Shown here piece after piece: positions 47,473 to 56,736 of a DNA stretch of 64,000 nt. The DNA is taken from positions 2,666,001 to 2,730,000 of the forward strand of contig NZ_CP032098.1 of assembly GCF_003544935.1 (NCBI RefSeq), written 5' to 3'. Numbering within the stretch: the stretch's first letter is position 1; each line of letters starts with the position of its first letter. Under the pieces are notes generated by a model. That model ran no database searches and was not told the origin of the DNA. It saw only the letters and a program-made list of their open reading frames with translations. The position numbers and the translations under genes are program-made. The stretch is from Malaciobacter molluscorum LMG 25693. Lineage in GTDB: Bacteria; Campylobacterota; Campylobacteria; Campylobacterales; Arcobacteraceae.

Positions 47473-49542
47473 ATGGAAAACCACACTAAAGATTTTATAA
47501 ATTTAATAGAAAAAGTTTTAGATGAAAACAACGAATATTTTAAAGAACTAAATAATATTAAACAAGAGGATAAAAAAGAACTTATAATTAAAATATTTGA
47601 AAATAATAAACTTAATTTGAATGATTATAAAGATGATAATGGGGAAATACCCTATTTAATTTTAGGAAAACCTTTTGAAGTTCACATAAAAAAATTTATC
47701 CTTTCTTTCAAAGATAGTTTTTCTATAAATGTAGAAATATTAAAAGACATTTCGAAACAAATTGAAATTGATTATTTATTGAAAACCATCTCTAAAGAAA
47801 AAGCTAATTTTTATTGGTCTATATCAAATGCTTTAATTTATTATGGAATTTATAAAAATGGTAAAATTGTATCTTTTCAAAATGTTAAATTTTGGAAAGA
47901 GTTAATTAAAAAATTATATTCACTAAATTTACTACAAGAACATTATCCTAATTTTTATTTTGAAGAAGAAGGATATCCACATCCTGATTTTAATCATTTA
48001 ACAAGATTAATAAATGATAAAAATATTATTGAGAAACAATTAAAAGAAAAATTAGAAATTGTAGATGGTATTGTTATCTTTAAAAAAGGTCAAGGAAAGA
48101 GAATCGTTGAAAAAATTGAGAAAAAGCTAGCCCAATGCAACTTATTTTATTTTTTAAAATTTATTTTTGAACTTTACTATAAAAATAAGAAAATTAATAA
48201 CATTGAATATACTATTCCATATAAATACATTATTAATATCTTAATAAAAAATATTTCAAAATCTAATGACAAACCAATAGATATAAAGGAAGTTATGAAT
48301 ATCAAAAATTTATTAAGTTCTTTCATTGGTCTGTATCAGTTAAAAGAAAATAAATTTGAAATGATGGATATAAGCTCTACAAAATTAGTTACACACTTAA
48401 GAAATCAAGTTTTATATGCAAACTTTTATCCAATTTATGAACTAAAAACGGATGTTTTGATACAGTATATAGATAATATTGTAAAACCAAGTATTAAAGA
48501 TAATAAAGAATTATTTTTAGAAAAATTTGGATTTACCATAGAGAGTCTTATAGACTTTTTTCTTTTTATTGATAAGGAAGATGATGATATTTTAATCTTA
48601 GAGAAAAATAATATTTTTGACTATGATTTAAAAATACTAGAATTTTATTCTATTGATGCTAGTTTTGTAAACTCAAATTATTCAACTATAGATAATTTAA
48701 AAGAAACTAATAATCTTTTTGCAATGAACCCTGTTTTAAAGTACGAAAACAAATATTTTATAATAGGATATAAATGTTTTAAAATGAATTTTTATACCTC
48801 TTTAGTAGAAAAAATTAGACACACTATAGACAAGGCAATAAATCAAAAAATAGGTGAAAATGTTGATATTTTTCTTGAAAGCATTTTTGAAGACATAAAA
48901 GATAAACATAAATATGAAATTTTTTCTGGAAATTATACTCCTCCAAAAAAAGATAATCCAGAAAGTGATTTAGCTTTGAAATTAGAAAAAGACATTATTT
49001 TTTTTGAAAATAAAAATAAATATTTAACAGCACAATCTTTTTCTGGTTCAGAGACAGAAATATTAAAAGACTTAACTTTGTCTTTTGTTTTTTCGCAAAA
49101 ACAACTTTTTAAACATGAAAGAAATATAAAAAAATACAAAAAACTTGTATTTCACAAGCAAAAAAAATTAGTTTATAATAATGAAAATATTATTAAAATT
49201 TCGGTCTCTACAAATAACTGGTTTAATATAATGAATAATTCAACAAAAACAATATTAACAGGAATAATTAAATTAGGATTTATTATTGATAGTTTTAGTG
49301 ATGCAAAGAAGTATTTGAATGAATTACAAGATATATTAATTGAAATATCTCAACACAAAGATTTTGATATGAATATTTCTTTAAATCAAACGCTATTTCT
49401 TCCTTTGGAATTAATAGTAGATAAATATAAAGATGATAATTTTATTGAAATTCTAAAAACTTTAGTTGCTACTTGTATGAATACAGATAATATATTACAT
49501 ACATATGATTATATTCAATATATAAAATCACATAAAGATTAG
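47473..49542 (+). CDS. Large protein with a PD-(D/E)xK-like motif (transposon cargo)
   Basis: A 689-residue, lysine- and asparagine-rich protein that I do not recognise as a named family. Most of it is helical. Near residues 499-514 it has PESDLALKLEKDIIFFENKN, placing Asp499 twelve residues before Glu512-Asn-Lys514, a good PD-(D/E)xK nuclease spacing; SGSETEILKDL follows. Divergent from tnsA and inside the right end of the element, it is probably an anti-phage or transposon-maintenance nuclease. No ribosome site is obvious, so the start is uncertain. Confidence 0.55.
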   Translation: MENHTKDFINLIEKVLDENNEYFKELNNIKQEDKKELIIKIFENNKLNLNDYKDDNGEIPYLILGKPFEVHIKKFILSFKDSFSINVEILKDISKQIEIDYLLKTISKEKANFYWSISNALIYYGIYKNGKIVSFQNVKFWKELIKKLYSLNLLQEHYPNFYFEEEGYPHPDFNHLTRLINDKNIIEKQLKEKLEIVDGIVIFKKGQGKRIVEKIEKKLAQCNLFYFLKFIFELYYKNKKINNIEYTIPYKYIINILIKNISKSNDKPIDIKEVMNIKNLLSSFIGLYQLKENKFEMMDISSTKLVTHLRNQVLYANFYPIYELKTDVLIQYIDNIVKPSIKDNKELFLEKFGFTIESLIDFFLFIDKEDDDILILEKNNIFDYDLKILEFYSIDASFVNSNYSTIDNLKETNNLFAMNPVLKYENKYFIIGYKCFKMNFYTSLVEKIRHTIDKAINQKIGENVDIFLESIFEDIKDKHKYEIFSGNYTPPKKDNPESDLALKLEKDIIFFENKNKYLTAQSFSGSETEILKDLTLSFVFSQKQLFKHERNIKKYKKLVFHKQKKLVYNNENIIKISVSTNNWFNIMNNSTKTILTGIIKLGFIIDSFSDAKKYLNELQDILIEISQHKDFDMNISLNQTLFLPLELIVDKYKDDNFIEILKTLVATCMNTDNILHTYDYIQYIKSHKD

Positions 49543-49831
49543 AAATTTAAATGTTTATGATACTTAAACATTATGAAAAAAAGAATCTTCTTAACTGAAC
49601 AAATAATACTTACTATCTAAAATAAATATTTCTGATTCATGGAATGAGAATGGCAAAAAAATATAGAGAGATTGTTTAAAGCATCAACTGAAAACAAAAA
49701 ATTATTCTTTAATTTAGAAAAGTTCAATAACCAAATAACTCCGTTTCAATTATAAATAAAACTCATCTTTATTAAATGATTCTATCATATATTATTTGCT
49801 ATAATAGCAAAATAACTTTACTTTGTAGAAA

Positions 49832-49875
49832 AGAATTCACAATTTCTAAATTCTCATTAACTAATGTATATGACA
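49832..49875 (-). repeat. Right end of the Tn7-like element with TnsB-site-like repeats
   Basis: On the minus strand this reads TGT..., then ACATTAGTTAATGAGAAT (reverse complement of 49851-49868), inverted relative to the left-end repeats. A weaker, partly matching copy abuts it at 49832-49849. The distance from the terminus to the repeat equals that at the left end. Confidence 0.55.
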
Positions 49876-50001
49876 TCTGTATTTTGTACGGCAGAAACAC
49901 TTCATTGGAATAATAAAGAATATGTAATAGTTCCAAAACAAGTTTCTTATAAAGTAGGCAAAAAGATAATTATAACTTCTGATTGGTATAGTACAGTATA
50001 A
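49864..50001 (+). pseudogene. Short fragment frame abutting the transposon end
   Basis: A 45-residue frame whose ATG lies inside the element's right end. The part outside (HWNNKEYVIVPKQVSYKVGK) has a protein-like composition ending at 50001. It looks like the 3' piece of a host gene cut by the transposon, or an unrelated small protein. No ribosome site was seen. Confidence 0.3.
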
Positions 50002-50163
50002 ATGAAATGGAAAACTTTCCTTTGAAATCACAAATAAACTATTTTTAAACAACATATTAAGACTTAAAAAAAATAGTTATAAATAATTAAATTAATACAA
50101 AAAATTAAAATTCTAAAACAATAATAACTATTAAATAAAGAAGTGTTATTATTTTACTTGTCT

Positions 50164-50181
50164 TATGCATGATAATGCATA
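50164..50181. promoter_or_regulatory. Hairpin/dyad upstream of the ankyrin operon
   Basis: TATGCAT-GATA-ATGCATA, a perfect 7-bp dyad about 93 bases before the first gene of the operon; operator or small hairpin. Confidence 0.3.
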
Positions 50182-50273
50182 TAAAAATATATACAGTATT
50201 TTTGTAAGATTTTTCTTTTTTAAGGCATAAAATAATATTATATTAGGATTAATAATTTTAGGAAATATAATAA

Positions 50274-50765
50274 ATGAGTTTTAAACAATCAAATCTATCA
50301 GATAATAAAAAAGATGTAGAAAAAGAAGTATATGAACTTTTATTAGATAAGCAATATTATCAAGCATTTCAAATTGCAAAAAAGATTGAAAATCAAGCAA
50401 CTATAATACTATTAATTAATTTAGCTATCTGTTTTAATGCTAGCAAATCATATACAAAAGCACTTTTTTATTTAGAAAAAGCTTTTAATAAAATTCATAC
50501 TTCTAAAAATATTCAAAATATGAATTTATCTGCAGAAGATATAAGTTTCATAAAAGCAGAAAATGAAGAAAAGAGTTATTTATTACCACTAAATCCAAAA
50601 TTCGAACTACCTAATTTTTTAATAGAAATGCGTATTGATTTTTTTCGTTTAGATATTTATATTCTTTGCGGAAAAGAAGAAAAAGCATTAGATATTATAA
50701 ATAAATATAAAGAATATAATTTTAAAACAATAATAAATGCACAAAAAAAGTTACTGGAAAAATAG
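50274..50765 (+). CDS. Small TPR-like helical protein
   Basis: A 163-residue helical protein with TPR-like segments (LLDKQYYQAFQIAKKIENQA and SYTKALFYLEKAFNK). No signal peptide. It lies 3 bases before an ankyrin-repeat gene, so the two are surely co-transcribed; it could be a chaperone or partner for the ankyrin proteins. Family not recognised. Confidence 0.6.
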   Translation: MSFKQSNLSDNKKDVEKEVYELLLDKQYYQAFQIAKKIENQATIILLINLAICFNASKSYTKALFYLEKAFNKIHTSKNIQNMNLSAEDISFIKAENEEKSYLLPLNPKFELPNFLIEMRIDFFRLDIYILCGKEEKALDIINKYKEYNFKTIINAQKKLLEK

Positions 50766-50768
50766 AAC

Positions 50769-52340
50769 ATGAACAAAATTTCAAATGAAGAAAAAATCAA
50801 AGAACTAAAAGACTATTATCAAATAACAAAAAGTTCTAAAATAGAAGACAAAAAGACTATAAATATTTATAAATCTATTGAAAATCCTAATACAATAGAC
50901 GAAACTGATAATGAAAAACCAAGTCTTTTACATATTGCAATAAAAAATAATGATTATTTAGCTGCTAAATACTTAATATCAAAAGAAGCTAACATAAATT
51001 TAAAAGATAATTATAACAATACTGCATTTCATATTTTAGCAAAAAATCCCACCTCAATGAAAAATAACAATATTATAGAAGATGTTATTCAATTGTTTTT
51101 AGATAAAAAAGCTAGCACACAAAGAAAAAACTTAGAAGAACTAACACCGTACCAACTTGCAGTAAAAAATGCAAACTTAATTTTTATAAAAATAATGATT
51201 AAAAATAAGATAAAAATGAATATGACAGATAATAAAAAAAATACTGTCTTACATCTATTAGCTAAAGAAGCAGTAAAAAATCAAGAAGAAAAAAAATATA
51301 TTAATCACACTATTATCTATAAAAGTGAAGGAATAAAATATACAAATGAAGAATTGCTTGAAATAATAGAATATAAACACTCTAAATTTATCCAAATAGC
51401 AAAAGAGTTAGTAAATTATGGTTTGAATATTGAGGCTTTAAATGAAGATAACAAAACTGCTTTTGAGATTGCAGGAGAGTTAAGTGATGGAACACTTGGA
51501 ATTATCTTAAAAGCACAATATGATGAAAAAGATACAAACCTTTCTACTGTATTACTAACAAAAGGAAAAACTTTACACCAAGCAATCAAAGATGAAGATG
51601 AAAAAGCAGTTGAAGCACTAATTAAACTTGATGCAAATATAAATGAAGAAGCAAGTGAATCTCCTTTTATAGAGCAAACGCCTCTTAGTATTGCATGTAT
51701 GAATATGAATATTTCTATCATAGAAATTCTTTTAAAAGCAAAAGCTGATCCTAATTATAGAAGTAGCGATAAAGAGTATTCATCTCTATTTTGGATGATA
51801 AAATATTGCCATTATAATGAAAATTTTTATAAAGAAAAACGTTTAGAAACTGTATTAAAAATGCTAATAAGTTATGGCTTAAATATTAATGCACCAGTGG
51901 ATAATGAAGGGAACAGTGCAATTGGATGTGCATATAGTAGTGCAAGAACTACAGCACACTATTTTAGTTATGGAGTATTTAATGAACTTTTTGTAAAAAT
52001 ATTTATTGAATTTGGTGCAGATATAAACAAACCTAATAATAAAGGAATCACACCTTTAATGCAATTTATTATGAATAGTTATTTAGAAAGAGAAGATGCT
52101 TTTTTAGATCTTCTTGAAAATGATGCTAATTTATCTGTTAAAGATAATTTGGGTGAAACTGTTCTAATGAAAGCAGCGAAAAATCGTAATCATAACTTAA
52201 TGGTTCATATGTGTGAAATAATGGAAGACTTTGGTAATTTAAATATATCAACAACTAATAATAATGGACAAACAGCTTTGGAAATTGCAATAGAAAATAA
52301 TAATGAGCCACTAGCACAGTGGATTGCTCAAAGGATATAA
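50769..52340 (+). CDS. Ankyrin-repeat protein (degenerate repeats)
   Basis: A 523-residue protein with no signal peptide, made of ankyrin units of varying quality: PSLLHIAIKNNDYLAAKYLI at residues ~50-70, then TPLSIACMNMNISIIEILLK near 305-325 and TVLMKAAKNRNHNLMVHM near 460-480. Some units have lysine-rich insertions. It probably acts by protein binding in the cytoplasm, or as a secreted effector; nothing here decides. The next ankyrin gene starts 2 bases after its stop. Confidence 0.7.
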   Translation: MNKISNEEKIKELKDYYQITKSSKIEDKKTINIYKSIENPNTIDETDNEKPSLLHIAIKNNDYLAAKYLISKEANINLKDNYNNTAFHILAKNPTSMKNNNIIEDVIQLFLDKKASTQRKNLEELTPYQLAVKNANLIFIKIMIKNKIKMNMTDNKKNTVLHLLAKEAVKNQEEKKYINHTIIYKSEGIKYTNEELLEIIEYKHSKFIQIAKELVNYGLNIEALNEDNKTAFEIAGELSDGTLGIILKAQYDEKDTNLSTVLLTKGKTLHQAIKDEDEKAVEALIKLDANINEEASESPFIEQTPLSIACMNMNISIIEILLKAKADPNYRSSDKEYSSLFWMIKYCHYNENFYKEKRLETVLKMLISYGLNINAPVDNEGNSAIGCAYSSARTTAHYFSYGVFNELFVKIFIEFGADINKPNNKGITPLMQFIMNSYLEREDAFLDLLENDANLSVKDNLGETVLMKAAKNRNHNLMVHMCEIMEDFGNLNISTTNNNGQTALEIAIENNNEPLAQWIAQRI

Positions 52341-52342
52341 AA

Positions 52343-53320
52343 ATGAATAATAATGCACTTATTTTAGCATGTGAGAAAGGTCAAAAAGGTGTGGTTACTG
52401 CCCTTTTAAAAACTAAAAAGAATGAAATAGACAAAAGAGACAATTTAGGTAACACTGCACTTCATTTTGCTTGTGAAAAAGGTAATAAAGATATAGTAAA
52501 ACTTCTACTTCAAAATGATGCACAAGTAGATATAGCTAATAATAATGGAGTTACTGCTTTACATGCAGCTTCAAAAAAAGGCAATAAAGAAATAATTGAA
52601 ATGTTATTAGAAAAAGATGCAAATATTGATGAAATAGATAATAATGGGAAAACTGCAATTATGTATTCAATTAGTGAAAGTAAAACAGAAGCATCTCTTT
52701 TCTTAATAAATAAAGGTTGTAATAAAGATATTATAGATAATAATGGCTACACAGCTATGAATTATGCTAGTTCAGTAGGATTAAGAGAAGTAGTAAAAGC
52801 TCTTAGTTCAGATAAACAAAATAAAGACAACAATGGTAATACTTCACTTCATCATGCTTGTATTACTGGACAAAGCGAAATTGTACATGCATTATTAGAT
52901 AATAAAAATTTAGATATTAATGCTTTTAATGATGAAGGACAAACTGCTCTTAATATTGCTTGCCAAATGAAAAATATAGTTATTGTAGAAGCTTTATTAA
53001 AGCATAATGCAAATGTTAATCTCAAATCATTAGAAGGTAATGCTCCTATACACTTTTTAGCAAATCAAGGTAATATTTCTATAGCAAAACTTTTAGTAAA
53101 AAATAATGCTGAAATAAACATTAAAAATTTAAGTGGAGAAACACCTCTTATAGTTGCTGCACTTGCAGGAGAAAATGATTTTGTTAGATACTTATTAGAG
53201 TGTAAAGTAGATATTAGTGCAACAGATAATGATGGACATGATGCTCTTTATTATGCAAGTGAAGGTGGATATACAGAAATTGTGGAGATGCTTATTATAG
53301 CTGAAGCTGAACAAGAATAA
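52343..53320 (+). CDS. Ankyrin-repeat protein (regular repeats)
   Basis: A 325-residue protein consisting almost entirely of about nine canonical 33-residue ankyrin repeats (GNTALHFACEKGNKDIVKLL, GVTALHAASKKGNKEIIEML, GETPLIVAALAGENDFVRYL). An in-frame GTG 8 codons upstream exists, but the ATG at 52343 has AAAGGA at proper distance and is preferred. It forms an operon with the two preceding genes; bacterial ankyrin proteins of this sort often protect against or mediate effector function, but the role here is unknown. Confidence 0.75.
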   Translation: MNNNALILACEKGQKGVVTALLKTKKNEIDKRDNLGNTALHFACEKGNKDIVKLLLQNDAQVDIANNNGVTALHAASKKGNKEIIEMLLEKDANIDEIDNNGKTAIMYSISESKTEASLFLINKGCNKDIIDNNGYTAMNYASSVGLREVVKALSSDKQNKDNNGNTSLHHACITGQSEIVHALLDNKNLDINAFNDEGQTALNIACQMKNIVIVEALLKHNANVNLKSLEGNAPIHFLANQGNISIAKLLVKNNAEINIKNLSGETPLIVAALAGENDFVRYLLECKVDISATDNDGHDALYYASEGGYTEIVEMLIIAEAEQE

Positions 53321-53635
53321 ATTTTATACTTATATATAAAAAGTAAAGAGTATTTCCGATAATAATACTAGTTAAGAAATACTCTAAATTTCCAATCATT
53401 TTTTTATTCTTTATTTCAGACCTCATCTACTTTCTCTACAAAAAAATAGTGCTCTTAAACTATTATTACACATAAATAACTTTGAAATAAAATCCTAAAT
53501 TTGACTTAAATTATGAAATTAATTTAATTAAGCATAGTATTATAAGTTCAGCTTATATTTACTTATGTTTTATATAAGGTTACTTTATATACAATAATTG
53601 TAACAATACTGTTATTAATTAACAAAAGGAAAATT
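53321..53635. other. Intergenic region between the ankyrin operon and ccoG
   Basis: 315 bases, no gene seen. A 10-bp inverted repeat follows the ankyrin gene (53347-53385); the rest is AT-rich and should contain the ccoG promoter, but no clear FNR-type palindrome was recognised. Confidence 0.6.
53347..53385 (+). terminator. Possible terminator after the ankyrin operon
   Basis: AGAGTATTTC (53347-53356) pairs perfectly with GAAATACTCT (53376-53385) across a 19-base loop; a T-rich stretch occurs only about 15 bases later, so termination efficiency is doubtful. Confidence 0.4.
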
Positions 53636-55018
53636 ATGAGTACTGAAAAGAGTGAATTTCTTAGCAAAACTCCTTATAGAATAAAAAGATACTATGCATA
53701 TATCATAGCCACTATTGTAGGGCTATCTTTACCTTTCATTAGAATCAATGATAACCATATATTTTTATTATCATTTGATAAAAAACAATTGCATTTAATG
53801 GGTGTAGCCTTTGATATGCAAGAGCTTTATCTTATGCCATTTTTATTAATGTTATTATTTTTAGGTATTTTTGCTGTTACTTCTATTGGTGGTAGAGCAT
53901 GGTGTGGATGGGCCTGTCCACAAACAATTTTTAGAGTTATATATAGAGATTTAATAGAAACAAAACTTCTTAAATTAAGAAGAATTAAGAATAAACAAAA
54001 AGAACCAGATTGGAAAAAACCAGAAAATGCATCAAAAAGAGTTATTGCAATAATTCTTTGGACAGTAATTTCAATTGTTATTGCATCTGATTTTATGTGG
54101 TATTTTGTTCCACCTGAAGATTTTTTTGCATACTTACAAGATCCAACAGAGCATATGTTTTTAATTGGTACAGTATTAGCAATTGCTGGTTTTATTATAT
54201 ATGATGCAATTTTCTTAAAAGAAGATTTCTGTGCATATATTTGTCCTTATTCAAGAGTTCAATCAGTTCTTTATGATAATAATACTCTTCAAGCAATATA
54301 CTCTACAAATAGAGGTGGAGATATATACAATGATAATAAAGAAAAAATAATTTTTAAACAAAAAGATCTACCAGATGAAAATAATGAGTGTACGACATGT
54401 GAATCATGTGTAACAGTATGTCCTACACATATTGATATTAGAAAGGGTTTACAACTTGAATGTATTAACTGTTTAGAGTGTGTAGATGCCTGTACAAAAG
54501 TTATGGGAAAACTTGGTAAACCATCACTTGTTCAATGGTCAAGTACAAATGAAATTAAATATAATAAAGAAACAAAATTTATAAGAAAATCTACAATTAT
54601 GTATTCAGTTGCATTATTAGTAGTTTTAGCTTTATTATTTGTAATGGGTGGAGAAAAAGAGTATATGTTGTTAAATGTAAATAAAACAACTGAACTTTAT
54701 AAAGTAGAAGATAATAATAAAGTATCAAATAATTATCTATTACTTTTCCAAAATACTGATTCTAAAAAACATAAATACAATATAGAAATTATAGATAACA
54801 AAGATATAAAAATTGAAAGATTTAGGCCATTTTTATTATCACCTCATAAAATGAGAAAAAAAGTTGTAGTTTTAAGTACAACTAAAAAATTAGTAAATAA
54901 TAATACTAAAGATACACCAATTACAATAACATTAAGAGCATTTGCAGAAGATGATCCAAAAATTAGTGTAATTAGAAAAGCAGTATTTATATACCCTCGA
55001 GCTGATAAGCTTAAATAA
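53636..55018 (+). CDS. ccoG: Cytochrome c oxidase accessory protein CcoG (RdxA/FixG)
   Basis: A 460-residue polyferredoxin membrane protein required for copper handling in cbb3 oxidase assembly. It has about five membrane segments, the conserved WCGWACPQTIFR and DFCAYICPYSRVQ cysteine motifs in the membrane part, two 4Fe-4S clusters (CTTCESCVTVCP and CINCLECVDACTKVM), a further C-terminal membrane helix, and an Ig-like periplasmic domain at the C-terminus. AAAGGAAA precedes the ATG. It stands alone, away from ccoNOQP, in this window. Confidence 0.92.
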   Translation: MSTEKSEFLSKTPYRIKRYYAYIIATIVGLSLPFIRINDNHIFLLSFDKKQLHLMGVAFDMQELYLMPFLLMLLFLGIFAVTSIGGRAWCGWACPQTIFRVIYRDLIETKLLKLRRIKNKQKEPDWKKPENASKRVIAIILWTVISIVIASDFMWYFVPPEDFFAYLQDPTEHMFLIGTVLAIAGFIIYDAIFLKEDFCAYICPYSRVQSVLYDNNTLQAIYSTNRGGDIYNDNKEKIIFKQKDLPDENNECTTCESCVTVCPTHIDIRKGLQLECINCLECVDACTKVMGKLGKPSLVQWSSTNEIKYNKETKFIRKSTIMYSVALLVVLALLFVMGGEKEYMLLNVNKTTELYKVEDNNKVSNNYLLLFQNTDSKKHKYNIEIIDNKDIKIERFRPFLLSPHKMRKKVVVLSTTKKLVNNNTKDTPITITLRAFAEDDPKISVIRKAVFIYPRADKLK

Positions 55019-55023
55019 TTTGT

Positions 55024-55047
55024 AAAAGAAGTGTCAAAACTTCTTTT
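55024..55047 (+). terminator. Intrinsic terminator after ccoG
   Basis: AAAAGAAGT (55024-55032) and ACTTCTTTT (55039-55047) form a perfect 9-bp stem with a 6-base loop just after the ccoG stop; the T-rich side of the stem supplies the U-tract. Confidence 0.6.
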
Positions 55048-55119
55048 GCTTAACTTCTTCTTAATCCAATCTACGATAAAATCGCGAAATTATTATTATC
55101 AATTTTTACGGAGTTATTA

Positions 55120-56736
55120 ATGACAAAATTCATTTTTGTAACGGGTGGGGTTCTAAGTTCTTTAGGAAAAGGAATTACTTCAGCTTCAATTGCAACAATA
55201 TTAAAACAGTCTGGACTTAAAGTAAGTATGCTTAAAATTGACCCTTACTTAAATGTTGATCCAGGAACAATGAGTCCATTAGAGCATGGTGAAGTTTTTG
55301 TAACAGCAGATGGAGCAGAAACAGATCTTGATATTGGACATTATGAAAGATTTATAGACGCGACTTTAAGTGCAAAGAATAACTTTACTACAGGACAAGT
55401 TTATCAAACAGTAATAAAAAGAGAAAGAGAAGGTGGTTACTTAGGTAAAACTATTCAAGTAATCCCACATGTGGTAGATGAAATTAAAAGTAGAATTTTA
55501 AATGCTGGTGAAGGATATGATTTTCTTATTGTAGAACTAGGTGGAACTGTTGGAGATATTGAAGGGTTACCATTTATGGAAGCAATTAGAGAAATAAGAC
55601 ATGAATTACCAAAAACAAATACAATGAATATTCATGTTACTTTAATTCCATATATTGCTGCTGCTGGTGAATTAAAAACTAAACCATCACAACACTCTGT
55701 TCAAGAATTAAGAAGAATTGGTATAACACCACATATGTTAGTATGTAGAACAGAGCAACCTCTACCAAAAGAGTTAAAAAGAAAACTTGCAATGTCATGC
55801 GATATTGACTATGATGGAGTAATAGAGTGTGGAGATGCTGCATCAATTTATCAAGTACCATTAAACTTTATCAAAGAGGGTATTTTAAATCCAGTTTCAA
55901 ACCATTTTAATATTAAATTAAAACCAAATATGGATAAATGGAGTACATTGGTAAAACATATTATCTTACCTCAAAATGAAGTAAATATAGCATTTGTAGG
56001 AAAATATCTTGACTTAAAAGAATCATATAAATCTTTAACAGAAGCATTAACTCATGCTGGAGCACATTTAAATACTAAAATCAATATTAACTGGTGTGAT
56101 AGTGAAAGAATTGAAGATGTTGGAGCATATGAAGTAATTGGAAATTCTGATGCTATACTAGTTGCGGGAGGTTTTGGACACAGGGGTGTTCTTGGTAAAC
56201 TTGAAGCAATTAAATATGCAAGAGAAAATAAAATTACTTATTTAGGTATTTGTCTTGGAATGCAACTTTCAATTGTTGAATATTGCAGAAATGTATTAGG
56301 TTTAGAAGATGCGAACTCAGTAGAATTTAATCCAGATACAGAAAATCCAGTAATTTATCTAATTGATGAGTTTATTGATCAAAATGGAGAAAAACAATTA
56401 AGAACTCATGAATCACCAATGGGTGGAACAATGAGACTAGGAGAATATCCATTTACTCCAAAAGCAGGAACAAATCTTAAAAAAGCATATGGAAATGAAG
56501 AAATATATTTTGAAAGACATAGACATAGATATGAAGCAAATCCAAAATATAAAGAATTACTAGAAAATGCAGGAATGATTATCTCTGGTGAATCAAATGG
56601 ATTAATTGAAGCAGTTGAGATAAAAGATCATCCTTGGTTCGTAGGTGTTCAATTCCATCCAGAATTTACTTCTCATTTAGAAACACCAAATCCAATAATT
56701 TTAAAATTTGTAGAGCAGGCAACAAAAAATATATAA
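55120..56736 (+). CDS. pyrG: CTP synthase
   Basis: A 538-residue enzyme that aminates UTP to CTP with glutamine. The N-terminal synthetase domain starts [20 protein letters not shown] (P-loop-like) and includes [15 protein letters not shown]. The C-terminal class I glutaminase domain has the nucleophile Cys378 in GICLGMQL and the His-Glu pair in GVQFHPEF. Full family length. recJ begins at its stop codon (TAATG). Confidence 0.97.
   Translation: MTKFIFVTGGVLSSLGKGITSASIATILKQSGLKVSMLKIDPYLNVDPGTMSPLEHGEVFVTADGAETDLDIGHYERFIDATLSAKNNFTTGQVYQTVIKREREGGYLGKTIQVIPHVVDEIKSRILNAGEGYDFLIVELGGTVGDIEGLPFMEAIREIRHELPKTNTMNIHVTLIPYIAAAGELKTKPSQHSVQELRRIGITPHMLVCRTEQPLPKELKRKLAMSCDIDYDGVIECGDAASIYQVPLNFIKEGILNPVSNHFNIKLKPNMDKWSTLVKHIILPQNEVNIAFVGKYLDLKESYKSLTEALTHAGAHLNTKININWCDSERIEDVGAYEVIGNSDAILVAGGFGHRGVLGKLEAIKYARENKITYLGICLGMQLSIVEYCRNVLGLEDANSVEFNPDTENPVIYLIDEFIDQNGEKQLRTHESPMGGTMRLGEYPFTPKAGTNLKKAYGNEEIYFERHRHRYEANPKYKELLENAGMIISGESNGLIEAVEIKDHPWFVGVQFHPEFTSHLETPNPIILKFVEQATKNI

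Larger units (their letters stand above)
34387..49875. mobile_element. Tn7-like transposon (TnsABC, TniQ, TnsE) with defence-type cargo
   Basis: About 15.5 kb. The left terminus reads TGT at 34387 and carries two AATGAGAAT-containing repeats about 20 bases apart (34393-34432). The right terminus, on the other strand, reads TGT (forward ACA 49873-49875) with the same repeat at exactly the same distance; the terminal 26 bases match at 19 positions. The innermost left repeat and the outer right repeat share TTAATGAGAATTTA exactly. Inside lie tnsA, tnsB, tnsC and tniQ (minus strand), tnsE (plus) and restriction/defence-like genes. Flanking 5-mers (TAAAA left, TCTGT right) do not match, so no target-site duplication is visible and the exact right boundary is less sure. 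Confidence 0.7.
49543..50273. other. Long region around the transposon right end with relics
   Basis: About 730 bases without a credible full gene. It contains the element's right terminus (49832-49875), a truncated-looking 45-codon frame (49864-50001), a 10-bp inverted repeat (AACTATTTTT 50037-50046 with its complement at 50069-50078) and a 7-bp hairpin at 50164-50181. Base composition and broken frames suggest decayed DNA plus the promoter of the ankyrin operon. Confidence 0.6.

Noticed and set aside
49626-49670. Short sequence encoding MAKKYREIV, reminiscent of an IS21-type transposase start, with an AATGAGAAT motif
   Set aside because: Only a few codons before a stop and no further match; the motif is in the wrong orientation for the right end and no TGT terminus sits at the expected distance.
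34387-49875. CRISPR-associated transposon
   Set aside because: No cas genes and no repeat-spacer array were seen; TnsE and TniQ are the only target selectors.
56634-56735. Longer recJ product beginning inside pyrG
   Set aside because: The extension overlaps the conserved pyrG C-terminus and the ATG at 56736 gives the usual RecJ N-terminus with TAATG coupling.
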